A DNA stretch of 64,000 bases from Varanus komodoensis (taxonomy: Eukaryota > Chordata > Lepidosauria > Squamata > Varanidae), in NCBI RefSeq assembly GCF_004798865.1, contig NW_025335587.1:1820542-1884541 (forward strand), given 5' to 3'. Made by a program: the position numbers and the translations under genes. The notes under the pieces are model-generated. The model was not told where the DNA came from, searched no databases, and saw only the letters and a list, made by a program, of their open reading frames with translations. Within the stretch, counting starts at the first letter, position 1. Each line of letters begins with the position of its first letter. Positions 24,781 to 37,425 of the stretch are shown one piece after another.

Positions 24781-25306
24781 AGTTTAAAGAATAAACTCAC
24801 TCTTAGGAATTTCTTGCATTGCTTCTGTGTTGCTGCATAGCAAATACTCCCCAATGAAATACATTCAAATGCACTTTCTACTAGTGAAATCAGCAAACTT
24901 CATAATTCCCTGATTCATAATATGAATTAACTGAGCTCATCCTCCTTTGTGGGATTACAAAGTAGGTGGTATTGCCCCCAAAAGATCTTCTACAGATTGG
25001 AATGTAAAATGTAAAAAGCATTCAACAACCAGGTACACCAAGCTAGCTAAATATACATTTTTTTTCCTCTCAGTGAAATGTTTGTTGTCCAGATGATTTG
25101 ACCATTATTTTGTTTGTTGAGCATATTCTCTATTTGTGCCGATTCTCATAATAGTTTCTTGTAAATGTTTTATGTGTCTGTTCTCTAGCATTTAGTTGAG
25201 CATGAATGTTAAGGAAAGAGGTGCTGCACATACAATTTAGAAGATGTAAAACCAACCTCAAGGTTATGTCATAAATCATGGGAATACATTAATGGACACT
25301 TTTTAA
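24781..25306. repeat. 530-bp direct duplication, copy 2
   Basis: Second copy, same orientation, 4 bp shorter in the middle (ACCATTATTTTG against ACCAAGCAATATTTTG). Its left edge AGTTTAAAGAA is also present at the left edge of copy 1. Confidence 0.97.
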
Positions 25307-26017
25307 TATAAACAACTGCTTAGTAGCAGTATTGGGACCAATGGGGGTGATTTTTCTTGGAACCATGACAATAGAAGCACAGTTTTCATTTTCTCTCTTC
25401 GTGTGGTCTTGATGCTACAAACCTGACCCTTGTCCCTGCTATTTGTATTTTTTTAAACTTTCATGTTAATTGCATTAATGCAATTATTTCCCTAGCTAGT
25501 TTACCCCTGAACTCATATAAGCTTATAAGATGTATTGTGAGCCTCAACTGGAAATGTTTCTCATTCCATCTATCCAACTATCCCTTACATATCAAGAGCT
25601 TACACAGCTTGTATCATTACAAACGAGTTAATTTTTAACCATTTTCTTACTTCTTTGTAGACATACATAGGACTGGACTATAAATAACGTTCTCAACCAT
25701 GTAGAATTGAAGCTGAAACAAACAAATTTTCCTTTAAAATACTACTGTGTATTAAGACAATAGTACTGTATAATCTACTTAAATTTAGGAAACTGAGGTC
25801 AGGTAGAAACTTACATTAAGCTGCAAAACAATCTTGAGAATATTTTAACAATGAATATTTCATTGTTCAATTTGCAAAATGTGAACTTAAATGAAATGAG
25901 AAAAGCATTAAAATAAATACATTACAAAACAGACATTTGTTTCATGGAAGTCCTGCTTATGCTTTTTATTTTTGTGAAATATTGAATTCAAACCTTGCCC
26001 TGTAGGAATGATCTAAC

Positions 26018-26050
26018 TAATTAATTAGTTTTGATGAAACTAATTAATTA
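26018..26050. repeat. Perfect 14-bp inverted repeat (hairpin)
   Basis: TAATTAATTAGTTT (26018-26031), a 5-base loop TGATG, then AAACTAATTAATTA (26037-26050). It contains multiple TAATTA homeodomain-type cores. Confidence 0.95.
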
Positions 26051-26232
26051 ATTACTTCTCAATAACATCAGCATCATAGACCCTTGTATTCTGGGTCTGG
26101 CCAATGATTCCATATAATTTTACAAGTCTCTTGCATTTAACTGAAGTGTGACTATAAAGCATATGTGGCAGGCAATGTTGTGATACTCTAAGTAACAGAT
26201 TTTTGCTGTTGTGATACCTTGAAAAAGAAGGA

Positions 26233-26278
26233 ATTTAAATTAAACTAGTGCCTGCTAGAAGGTATTTAAATTAAACTA
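26233..26278. repeat. Two-copy short tandem repeat, 31-bp spacing
   Basis: ATTTAAATTAAACTA occurs at about 26233 and again at about 26264. Confidence 0.85.
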
Positions 26279-27950
26279 ATGACTCGAGACTCAGAAAACA
26301 AAAGTTTGGAAAATTCTAGAATTTTCAAAGAAAAAGATTCCCAGGAAAGAGAACCTGGAGATAATCTCTCCCCCCACCCCAAACTCCCAGGTCCTCAAAT
26401 TTTGTTAACCTTTTATTAAGGAAATATTCAGGTCACACAGAATTTTACAGTTGAAATTAATCAGATAGTCTTAAAGTACTTCAACCACACATAAAGATTG
26501 CCCCCTCATATCTTGAATGCTGACAGATTGATTAATATTTATAATTAATATTTAATACTATATTATTAAATATTAAAAGTAATTATTAATTTGATTATTT
26601 AATTCAAGCAAGCAAGCTGAATCAATAAATAAAACCCCCTCCATAAATTTAATATTTTGGGTAGTCATTCAGCAGAAAACAGAACTGCAACACCAGTATA
26701 TGTCATAAGATCCAAGATCAGCATCTGTTGGGAAGGCTGGTCATTTTGGTGGTGAACAGTGCTAATGGCCTGGGGACAGGGGTAGAGCCACGAGCAGATA
26801 TAATTCCTATGTATTTATAAGTTTTCCAACTAACTATATCAGGCACAACTCAATTCTAAGCAAGTCTATTCAGGACCAAGCTCTAGTGAAGCACAACTCA
26901 CTCTCATGCCCTCTTCCAGTTACATATGTAAAAGGTAGGACATGAAGACAAGAAAAAGAAGAAATGTTGGAGGCAGGGAGGGAGGGATACCAGTCAGGCA
27001 ATGATATGAGTAGGATATAAACCTAATGGAAGTCAAGTCATGCTGAAGCCCAAAACTTACAAGGCATCAACTCCTCCTGGAGTAAGGCTTTTCACACATG
27101 AGATAATTCATATTTCAAACTACAACTAGTCAATTCTCATGCCTATAACTAATCTAAATTCTATAACCCAAGGTAAACAATCCATATAGAAATGTGTCCT
27201 CTGCAAGATGTATCTGGACGAAAAAAGAGGACATTTGACAAAGACTGAATTTGCTTCAGCCTTCATTTGCCAAAAGTCCTGTGTTCTAAGCACTACCGGT
27301 TTATAAAATCCCATGGGATATTTCAGTGGTCCACTCCTTATTTCATTATAAGTTGCTAGAATTTACAGAATTTTTCAATTACACTTGTTTCTGAAAGGAT
27401 GATCTAGAAATTCTGAAAGCCAAGAAAATAATTATTGTCAGCAAAACAATTCTTGTATAATTGTGTAAAATCCAAAAAGAGACTTTCTAGGGTACTGCAA
27501 TGGTTTCAGTTGCTCATTCTTTTCCTTACCAATCTTATATGATTTGTTTGGTACAGTCAGGCAAATGGGAAATGACAGAAAGATGTAGTTAACAATCTTA
27601 AAAGTAATGTAGAAATGGCATCACAGCCGGTTGTTTTAATAGGCTTATACAAAGTAGGCTTGTATAGATTGACAGTAAACAACATAACACACAGTCCATT
27701 GATCATTATTCCCTCCAGCAGGTTTTCCTGCCATAAAATGGGCCATAACAATTTGCAGTTGCTTCTGCTTTATCATCCCTACAGAGCCATTAAGATCAAA
27801 CTTTCTTGAGTCTGAAACTTGAACCAGTTGTATGCATTTTTTCAAGGCATTCAAAATGTAAATGACTGGAATGTGGAGGGCAGAGAACCACAGAAAAACT
27901 TTTCTTAAACATACCGGGTTGAAGTTTATGAACTTAGATCTCAAGTCATG

Positions 27951-27990
27951 ACTTTTTGTTCCGCAGTGGAACTTTTTGTTCCACAGAAAA
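27951..27990. repeat. 20-bp tandem duplication
   Basis: ACTTTTTGTTCC(G/A)CAG occurs twice in immediate tandem, 27951-27970 and 27971-27990, with small differences. Confidence 0.9.
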
Positions 27991-28639
27991 ATATGTTTAA
28001 ATTAAAATAAATGCAGAGTAAATTGTAGTCAGAGTAACTGCTGTATTGGATACCATAGTAAAGTAAACAGAAAAGTCCCTACAGGAGGGATTCTCATATA
28101 TAAAATAATCTAAGCTTTTGTGAACACAACATTCCAGTATTATTTATTTATATACACTATTTTGATGTTATATAGAACTGAAATTAGCAGTCATCCACCC
28201 CCTACCCCACATGCTTCTTGTAATATCAGCAATACTATACATTTTCTTCATGTGGGTATCTGTGCAACAGAGCCTGGTGGGAAAAAGATGGGTCGCTATG
28301 AAGTTTTAATTCTGTGGTAGCTTGGCATAATACAACCATCAGAAAATAGTGCAAGACAGTTATTGCAGTTTTGTTATATCTTTCATTAACCATAACATTC
28401 CTGAGTAGTATTTCAAGGGATTACACTAGACCTTCTTCGTGCACATAAAATAAAAGTCCAGTTTTCATGGCTACAGAAAATATGTGTAAATATTAGCAGG
28501 AAAATACAAAGCAACTACTCTATTAAAAAACATAGTGGGAGCAGAAGTGCAAAAGCCTAGGAAGGATCATCTGAAGGATCAGGTGCATAGTCTGGATTGT
28601 CACTGGAATCACAGGTGGAGTTGATGGCTTGGAGAATTT

Positions 28640-28800
28640 TTTTAATCAGCTGGGCTTGGCTAATATACCAGCTTTGATCTTATCTAGACCCTGGACACAG
28701 TCATTCATGTTCTGGTAACTTCCTGACTGGATTATTGAGATGTGGTGTATACCTCTGAAAACAGCCCAGATTCTTAAAATTTGTCACAGATATATCACAA
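28640..28800 (+). mobile_element. L2-clade LINE RT-distal fragment
   Basis: 'ctagaccctggacacagtca' and 'ttctggtaacttcctgactg' followed by 'gattattg' is the DNA of the L2 segment usually read as DLETVIHAFVTSRLDYCN. Frames are broken. A short, old fragment. Confidence 0.6.
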
Positions 28801-30673
28801 TCAAGGAACATCTGGGTATAAGAATTTCAAAGGTCATCTCATGTCAGACTCCTGTTTTACACCAGATTAAGGGTAGTTAGAATTTCTTCAAGGGATGAGA
28901 CTATCCACAGCTCTTGCAGATGGCTTCCAGACACCTCTGTTTTTACTGCTAGAAAATTGTTAGCATAGCTAAAGCTACCTTATTAACAAGAGGAAACCCT
29001 CAAAAGTTTAAAGCAGAAGAATTCAAAAAAACATGTGATGCTTTGGTAGTTTTGTCAAGAACTACTTTTTGTACTTTTGCTACTAGTTTTGATTTCAGGC
29101 TTTTGAGGGTCATTGGAGAAGGCATCCTCAATGGGCCCTTTCTCTTAGTCACTCTACCTTTTTACAACCATCTTCTCCATCTGCAACTCCTCATCCTCTT
29201 TTTCATTATTACCACTTGCTTGCTTGACAAGCAGGGTGCCAGTGAGGAAGTAGGTATATACTGCTTGACTAAAAAGAAAGATAACCAAGCATCTTGCAAT
29301 GGTGAAAAGAAAGAGTCTGTCTAGGGAGCACTTATTGCTGGGCCCCTGCTAAGTGTGGGCTCACAGAAGGTGTTCAGCCACATTTACAACTGTTCTGTCC
29401 TGCTTTGTTTGGCTATTCCCATATTGCAACTTAGCTGGCAACATTAACACTGCAATTTTCTGTAATTAAATAGACCCCAAGTCAAGAATAACCATGCTTC
29501 AATTCAATCACTGCATTTCCTTAGTCAATTGACAAGAGTTTTGATTGCCATAAGATGATAATTTGGTATATTATTAACATTCATACAGAATTTCCACTAA
29601 TGCTGAAACCAAACCCAGCAGGTGATCAGACAGGTAAAGCTGAAGTACCAGCCGACTAACTGCAGAAACATTCATGCACAGCATGTTTTGTGCAACGTTT
29701 TTTTTGCATATGAGGATCTGTGGACTGGAACCACATACTGTATACATGTCTATGTTCCCATAAAATATATATTGATTGGATCCAGACTTAGTCATACTTA
29801 GAAGTAAACCCACTGTCTGGCAGACTTAACCAACTTTGATTTCAATGGTATAGTTTAAGCATGACTAAGTCTGTGAATTTATTTAGGGTGGCAAACAACT
29901 AAATTCAGCTACCTTAGTTTTCATACTCTGCTTACTAATGGATATGGTTTTTTTCATTTAATTATTAACTGCATACAATTATTTGAAGAAAGATTAAGTG
30001 TAGGTTTTGTAAACTGCTGAAGTACTATTGAGCATTTTTTAAAGCCAAGGTAAGCAAAATCAGTATGCCATTAAAATGATACCAATGATTACCTACCAAG
30101 CTTTCAGGATAGCTCATTTTCAAGTAAATCTGGCGCATTTGTAATGCTCAAAAATTCTCTGAAGAATAATAATTGAATTAATAATGTTTAAGAAAAGAAA
30201 AATAAGAAAAATATTAATTAAAAAGATATTTCTTCATCTTTATGCTAACAATATGACTCTGTGTCATTTGGCTCTACAACTACTGTGTACTTGAGCAATG
30301 TAATTACAATTGCATGTTAGCGAATCACCAATTTCTGGACCTTAGCCTGACTACTGTATATGTTGCAAGTTTAATCTATTATGGAGCAGAAATCATCAAC
30401 ATTCAAAAGCTATCTCAGATGTCAATTAATTTTCTGAAGAACTAGTCCTTTCAATTGTTCAAAATAGCCAAACAGGGGTGTGGATGTAAGATGCGGGGGT
30501 ATCCTTTCCCTCAAGCCCATAAAACTGAGAAGAGCAACAAAACACTGTGAAATATTTAATCAACGTTTCAAGGTAATCTAGGAAAATGTCATGTGGAAAA
30601 AAGCCTGGAAGATTCTATGATTGCTACATTATTTGATTTTTTAAAAAAGATATTCAATACAACAGTTTCTGGT

Positions 30674-30700
30674 TGTTTGTTTGTTTGTTTGTTTGTTTTA
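30674..30700. repeat. (GTTT)n microsatellite
   Basis: Six or so GTTT units in tandem. Confidence 0.9.
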
Positions 30701-30777
30701 GTGTGACCAGGAACAGAAAATCCTCCATGTACTTTTGTTACAGATGCTCAGTATCACAATACAATATGCATGATACC

Positions 30778-30792
30778 GGGGGGGGCGGGGGG
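30778..30792. repeat. G-run
   Basis: Eight G, one C, six G. Low-complexity and prone to polymerase slippage. Confidence 0.9.
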
Positions 30793-32346
30793 ATCAGCCA
30801 GTGCTTGAAGAACCATGAAATTAATTCTGTGAGTCTACAAAACTTGCTTCTCAGAGTCCCAAGTGCTGCACAGGAAACAGTGAAGATGCAAGATTCAAAA
30901 TTACTTTGTGATATTAAGACTAGAAAGAACTTCACAAAGAACAAAAGTAACAAATATCCCTAAAGAAGCACGGGCATGTTGGGTGAGCCTAAGTACTATA
31001 CTAATCCTAGCAAATGTTTGGAATTATAACTTAGGAAACTCCAAAGCCGTATTTTGCACAATTATTTTTCATTTTCAGAAATATTACCGCTTTTAGTTCC
31101 AGGAAAAAGTACAGTGCATTTATCTATATAAAAAGGGATAGAAAATCATTTTATCCAGTTTGTCTTCTGTCTTCAAAAGAATGGGAAGCGGGAATGAACT
31201 TAGAAAAGTTATAGATAGCTGAGCCCTCTGAGCTAAATACTGAACTCATATCAATATCAAAATATTTTTATTCTTTCATCTTCCCTTGATAAAGTTTTCC
31301 TTACCAAAATAATTTCCATCTCTATTTTAATTAATGTCTTTTCTATGGCAGAGTATTTCTGAGTCTCAGATAGAAGATAGAGAGGCATGGAATTCATGAA
31401 ATAACTTGTTACAACAGTATTTTGCTTTTTAAATTCCTCCTTGTTTAAGGTTCTCTTTGACAACTTCAAAGTATTGTCTTTTATTCACCCATTTTTGTTA
31501 ATGAGTGAGATAGTCTGACAATTAAGCAACATGAACTCTAAAATTTATCCTTGGAACCCTATAACATACTGGACAGAAGTTTAGGATTATGTCGAACATC
31601 GACCTACCAGTTGTAAAGCCAATGTGAAAGGTTTTGACGCAATTTCTGTATTAATTCTTGGTCAGAAAGGTACCATCTTATCATAGAAAAGGGAAAAACA
31701 GGACAGGAGAACTTATGGATGAAGTTGACATTTCTTCCAGTTGGCCCCCTTCCTTTGAGTGCATGTGCACAGAACTCTTGAGACATGCTTTCAGAATGTG
31801 GTCCTAAGCCAGCCTTGCCTTGCTCCTACTGCACAATGGTGAAGCCATGTTTCTTGTTATCTACCCCTACAACGCTGAGCAGAGACAAGCCTAAATGGCT
31901 TTGATTAACAGCTATATGTCATGCCACAGTAGCACAAATGGAAAAGCCACTGTATTTATGCTTTGCATAGGCTCATGCAAGGTAACAGGTCAACGTGAAG
32001 AAACACATTGACTTTTGAACCAAATCCCTGTAAAGAGAGAGAAAAGCTATCTTTAAAGTCAATGCCACAAAGTTCTTACAGATTTTTATTCAGTATCTAT
32101 GGAAGCCAATTCATGCTATGTGGCAATTTTCATCTTGAGCTCCATGTCACAATCAAGCTGCTTTATGTGAATATAAGCCTTCATTTATTTATATTTCATT
32201 GTGCAGCTATGCTATCTCGTGTCTCTGAGAAGAACAAAATAAACAAGGGCATGGGTCCATTAGCTGAAATGATTCATACTACTAATGCATCACCAGTTAG
32301 GCCAGACATCCATAAAGAAACATCATCAGTGGGAAATATGCATGTC

Positions 32347-32352
32347 ACTTAC
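32347..32352 (-). promoter_or_regulatory. AGBL4: 5' splice donor of the AGBL4 exon
   Basis: On the minus strand the exon ends GTG and is followed at once by GTAAGT, a near-consensus donor. The reading frame runs on past it for only 16 codons without family similarity, which supports the boundary. Confidence 0.88.
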
Positions 32353-32569
32353 CACACTAAGTCCTAGAAGCTCTCTGCAGCAGTAATCCATGTTCTTCTT
32401 CTGCAAATTATCAAGGTAGTGCTGAAGTCGAGTGTATGTATATGGGTAGCAATAAGCAAACTGGTATATGTCATCTTCTCGGTCGAAGCAGAAAGCAAAT
32501 GACATTACATAGTTCTTCCTGTGATCAGGGCAACGGTAATAATACACATTTTTGGGTGGCAGCCTTTGC
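32353..32569 (-). CDS. AGBL4: AGBL4 (cytosolic carboxypeptidase 6) internal coding exon
   Basis: Internal exon of an M14-family metallocarboxypeptidase that shortens glutamate side chains and C-terminal glutamates on tubulin and other cytosolic proteins. The 217-bp exon opens with one base that completes a split codon, then 72 codons beginning QRLPPKNVYYYRCPDHRK and including FCFDREDDIYQFAYCYPYTY and LQKKNMDY, ending GLSV in phase 0. This is the conserved N-terminal domain before the HPGE zinc motif, which lies on a later exon outside the window. The split codon would be Trp if the previous exon ends TG, as I recall for the family (KWQRLPPKN). CCP1 and CCP5 have clearly different sequences here, so the paralogue call is fairly safe. 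The tail reads MDYCCRELLGLSV, where I recall MDYFFREQLGQSV in mammals; the adjacent Cys-Cys is a notable difference. The frame is open throughout. Confidence 0.93.
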
Positions 32570-32590
32570 CTAAAATATAAAATAAGACAA
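32570..32590 (-). promoter_or_regulatory. AGBL4: 3' splice acceptor of the AGBL4 exon
   Basis: Read on the minus strand, a T-rich tract runs into AG at 32571-32570, directly before the exon base at 32569. Its position fits both the homology start and the reading frame. Confidence 0.85.
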
Positions 32591-35500
32591 ACAAATCAAT
32601 TATACTCTGTACCAAAAATATGAAATTAAATTAAATGTAGCAATGAAGTCACATGGAAACAACACAAGTTCAATCATCTGGCAGGTACATAGCTGGTAGG
32701 TAAATATATAAAACTCAGTCAGGGCAAGAAAGATTTTATTTTATTTTGCTGCTCTGTTTCATTAAGGATATTAGCAAATGGCACAGAAATTATGAAAGAA
32801 AATCAACAAAGGATTCTGTCATGTGAAAAACAGTTACAAGAACTGTTTCTCTTTAATCATAGGAGCTTGATAAAGGTTGAGGGATCAAGCTCCTTTCTCC
32901 TGTCAGCATGCAAAGAACTTGATTAATAAAATTTAGCTAGTGTTTGCAGGGCTGCAAAAAGCAAGGAATTCTCTACGTGTCCACAATGCATCACAGTGAA
33001 AATGAATGTCAATGAAGTGCTTGCTTAAAATATGCACAAGGCAGTTATGTCTAGAAATGACCACAGGCCCCCAGATAATTTAGAAACATTTACTCCAGGC
33101 ACTGGGTTGGAACCAGATTTATACTTGATCAACTGTGCTGGCAGATGTGAATTCCACATCCATGGCAGACACTTCAGCCCCTTGAAGATGCTACAGAGAG
33201 AGTCAGGAATGCCTGAAGAATAGGGTATGGTGTGGCATAGGAGCCCTTCCTCTCATGAAAAGCAGACTTTGGATCCAAAATCTGCTTTCCTCAAAAGGAA
33301 AGGCTCCAATAAGCAAGTTTTTGGTCCAGCCAGTTACCAAATGGCAAATCATCAAAACACATTTAACTTACATTGTGTCTCAGAAACGTAGATTTTTGTT
33401 TCACATATATAGAGGATAGGAAGTCTCTCTGAGATTGACTTCGTTGACTACATGAAGGACATTTAAATAAGGCTGCAGGTGTAATTCTGCCCCACTTTAT
33501 AAGCTTAAATGTACACAGTTCCTACAATCTGGATTGGGATCTCTTTAGTTCTTTGAAAATTGTTCCCACTTCTTTATTTTAACCTCCTTCCTCTTCTGCT
33601 ACCCTTTTCACTAATTCTGACTTTTTTTCCTTTTAAAAACCAGAATCCTTAATATTCAGATCAATTTAAAAAGAAAATAAAGTCAAATGACTTAAGAAAT
33701 AAGACAGGAGAGAAATAAGATGGGGCAATGGGTGTGTGAGTTCTGAACATAATAGGAAAAAACACAACAGGAGTCCAGCCAATGTCACACCATTCAAAAA
33801 TATAACTGAATGAGATAACCTTGGTCTGTATAGAATCTTTGTGTTCGTGACCAAATCCAGTATCATTCTGTAGCAATCAGGCCAGGGTAAATAAAGTATT
33901 TATTCTTTAAGATGGCTGTGAGTAGAACCTTTCTACCTTTATCTGGACAGACTCCACAAGAGTCTGTTAATCAAATACAACAAATTCTCCAACTCTGTTT
34001 GGGGGAAAAGGCCCATGCTATTATCCTGCAGACAGGATCTTATTCAATTAAACAATATAATAAACAGGTCCCACCTAATGCTTGTAGAAGAAGTTAGCTA
34101 CTGTCAGGCAACGATGGTGAGGAAAACATAACATGATTCCATTACTACTGCTATATCTGTAAATCACGTGTGCTCCTGTAATCGTTCTGAGAAACCAGGC
34201 AACTGCAGAGGATCAGTTTTGGCCTTTCACTGGTAATATGAAATGGAAGAAACAAACTTCTCATTATGGAAAATGACATGTTTTCCAATTAGCAGCAGTT
34301 AAGGAGTGTGCAAAGCAAAAATAAAATCTTCCTGACAAAACATAATAAAGAGCCTGTGGTGCAGTTAATTAGAGATGAAATAAAAAGTATTCATCCTTCT
34401 TATTGCTCTGGCTTTTGAACCCCAATGGAAGGAGGCACTCCTTGATTTATTTATGTAGTGCTGAAGTTACCAAGCTACAAATATTTTTTAAAGCCTTAAG
34501 AAAAAAGAATAAATAAGCACATTCCTCCACTTTGAAGGGGTAAGTGGGAATTAGGTACGTAAGAAGAGATGTGCCATATTAGACCAAAGCCCTGCATTGC
34601 GTTTGCACAGTGACCAGTCAGCCCACAACAGGACATGAGCAAGAGTAACCTCCTGCTTGTGTTCTCCAGAAACAGATATTGTGAGGTATACAGCCCCTCG
34701 TACAGGAATTACAACCAGTTGTCATCCTAAAGCAGTGAAAGCTAATAGGTTCCTGAAATACCTTCATATATTTTGATCTTCCAGCTTTGGTCTGGTGTGC
34801 TATTAGATCTCTCTCACTGACTATTGAATCCATCAAATTATGATATTGGGTAAATGTTTGGTAGCTTCCAGACCAAAACACACATGTTTTAACAGTGTGT
34901 TGCCAAACTGCAGAACCTGCTTTCTGAATTGGCAAAAGGAGAGAATGGAAAATGAACCAAGGACATTCATCAAAATAAGAATGAAGGTGCAAGGAAAAGC
35001 TTTGTGAAATTTACTAGGAAATGCTAACTGACATTGTTTGATATTCATTCAGTCCTGCACAGCAATTGTAACTTATATCTTAAGTGTTTGTGAATTCCTT
35101 CAATTAAATCTGCTTTTTTCTTTTCATGTTTTAATAAATGGATGTGTTTGGCTATAGGGTTCCATTAGTGACACATCAGTGGACAACTGCTTGTTTGCAA
35201 CATCATTCCTTCCTTCCAACCTCTGGACACAGGCACACTCCACACAAATCTGCCCCAGAGCCTTTTCCAACCCCTTTGGTGGAGATTTAACTATGTATAG
35301 CAATGCAGATGCTGCAGAAGGGTGGAGGAATCCACTCAACCAACAACTTCCATTGTGCTAGGATACAGCATCCATTTCTCTTTCTCTTGCATCCCTTCCT
35401 TCCTTCCTTCCTTCCTTCCTTCCTTCCTTCCTTCCTTGCAATCATTCTTTCCATTACATATATGAAAAAATCTGTGCATTTTGGTAAATTTGAAAATTTT

Positions 35501-37340
35501 GCTTCTTATCAAAAACAAACAGAAAATCCTCACTCATTTGTGTCAGCCAAATTTCATGGAGACAGCTATTCCAGCATAGAAAGGGGCTTGATATCTGCCA
35601 TACAGCTTTTAAAGAATAGGGTCAATCCTAATTATATGCACTGGGATCAAACGCAGACTTTTAAGAACTCAGCACTAAAAAACCCCTTCCTGGATGGATG
35701 ATTCTGTCAGTTTCACTTTCTCCCAAAATCAAATGTTTAAACTTCAGTAACTTTCCAGCCCACTATTGAAGAAATTCCCTAATTTTGGTAACTTTGATCC
35801 AAGCAATATTGCCCCCCTCTCCCAGTTCCCAAGCCTTCCACAGGAAGAGCACCTATCCTTGCTTTGAGGGATATAAATCCTAACTCCTAGAAAAGACCTA
35901 AACTGCTATTTCAAAACATAGATTTCCTTTGCATGCACACACACCCTCAATATAATTGTAATGGGACTCATGGGGCTGTTAATCTATTCTTATCGCTCTT
36001 AACACTTTGTCAGTGCTAATCTGTTCCCAAGTCAAATGGAGAAAGGCGAGTCAATGTTTCAATACCAACAAGACATCTTTACATACAGAAGCCTAATCAG
36101 ATTTAGATCTTATCTGGGAATTAAAAAGGGGGGAAGGGAGAGACAGAGAAACAAAGGAGACAAGGCACTAGATATGGCCAACCAAGTTTTTGATAAGAAA
36201 AAGACATTGCTTAGTTCTTGCATTAACCTCTGTGTCCTAGATACACTACTGTTTACTTTTCCCCTCTTTTTGTTCTGTGTCTGCTAGAAAAGGACACCCA
36301 CACAGTGTGGCAGCAGCTGCTTCTATTAATTTAAAGCTATTACAAAAATTGAAATTAAACCCAATTACTTTGGCTGGTTTATAGTCAGAGAATGATTGTT
36401 CCCTCTGGTTATGGACAAAACAATATTACTACCTATAGGCAGCTGCCAGTGGAATACTAATCATTCTTAGGCCTGGCAGGAACAGATTCAGTATGCAAAA
36501 TTTAGCTGCATTTCTGAGCAGAGAGGTAGAAAACTGTCTTAGCACAGATATGCAGGAATGCTCTACTTTTTATTACATTGGTTGTACCTATTGGTTGACA
36601 GATAAAGTTAGAAAGCCAGAGTGTAGTATATTTGTAGTGAGAAGAAATTTCCAGGAAGCATTTGACTACAAATATTCCTTGCTAACTGATACATAATTTC
36701 ATCTCAACTCTACTTCTGCCCAGCTGTTTAATGAGAAGTTATCCAAATTCAGACAAGGTTTCTCTCACTATTGATTTCATTATAATACTGAAAGATATTT
36801 GCAAAAACTCAAAACTACTGAGTCACACAAAATGAGATTCCACATAAAATTTTTAGCTTTCTAATGAAGAGCAACCAAGAATTAGATTAAAATGTAAATT
36901 TTTTTGAAGCAGCAGTTTTCTAACCAGGCAAGCAGAAGCTATTGCTATTCCCGGAATTGATTTTAACCAGAAGATGTATCTCTTTGTATGTGTGCCAGAA
37001 TTGTGTTAAATGCAATATTCAATGCAAGTTGTTTCCGATGGACCTGAGTGCCCTTTAACAGGAAAAAGCATAATTTTGGAACAGTTTTCTAAGGCAGTTT
37101 CTGGTGCTGCGATATAATGAAACTCCTTGTGTTCTGGTTATAATTAATTAGATGCACTTCTGAGTATAATTCTCCTCTCTAACAGATTGATGGCAGTTCC
37201 CACTTCTACCAACATCTGGCTGCTTCTCTCAGCATAGAAGGTTGGAGATACAAAGTATCAGAAGGATAAGACAGTCTTAAAATAGTTTAAATACTAAACT
37301 TGATCTCCTTCCAAGAAAGAGTTAATAGATTAACAGCAAT
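32590..37340. other. AGBL4: Intronic sequence upstream of the exon
   Basis: Mostly single-copy by eye. Holds the (CTTC)n at 35395-35437 and a homeodomain-site-rich block at about 34310-34420. No coding ORF recognised. Confidence 0.45.
35395..35437. repeat. (CTTC)n microsatellite
   Basis: About ten uninterrupted TTCC/CTTC units. Confidence 0.95.
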
Positions 37341-37345
37341 GGGGA

Positions 37346-37425
37346 TCATAGAAAGCTGCCATGCTGTGTGACATCACCAAACTGTCTGACTCGGTACTGT
37401 TGACACTGGGGCTGTTCACGTAACA
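37346..37425 (-). mobile_element. Fragment of tRNA-Ala-like SINE (3' end)
   Basis: 'catagaaagctgccatgctg' then 'ctgactcggtactgttgaca' follows the 3' part of the SINE seen more fully at 44398-44612 (AGGAAGCTGCCTTATA...GTCAGACC...CAGTA.TG). Diverged and lacking the tRNA-like head. Confidence 0.6.

Larger units (their letters stand above)
25307..28560. other. Intronic sequence, very AT-rich
   Basis: No recognisable interspersed repeat. Includes a nearly pure A/T stretch around 26520-26600 and the short repeats listed separately. Confidence 0.45.
28800..32340. other. AGBL4: Intronic sequence downstream of the exon
   Basis: AT-rich. Includes a (GTTT)n run at about 30674-30700 and a G-rich run at 30778-30792. 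No interspersed repeat recognised apart from a weak foldback-like piece near 29790-29870. Confidence 0.45.
1..32352 (-). other. AGBL4: AGBL4 intron downstream of the exon (partial)
   Basis: All sequence 3' of the exon on the minus strand appears intronic. No ORF carries the next expected AGBL4 segment with the HPGE zinc-binding motif, so this intron exceeds 32 kb. It contains the repeats listed separately. That it is one intron is inferred from the absence of another recognisable exon. Confidence 0.75.

Noticed and set aside
23420-25306. The 530-bp direct repeats as a pair of LTRs
   Set aside because: They lack TG...CA ends, no primer-binding site or polypurine tract was seen, and the 830-bp interior has no element-like coding sequence.
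34618-34992. 124-codon minus-strand ORF as a missing AGBL4 exon
   Set aside because: The sequence does not resemble any AGBL4 segment and lacks the expected splice phase.
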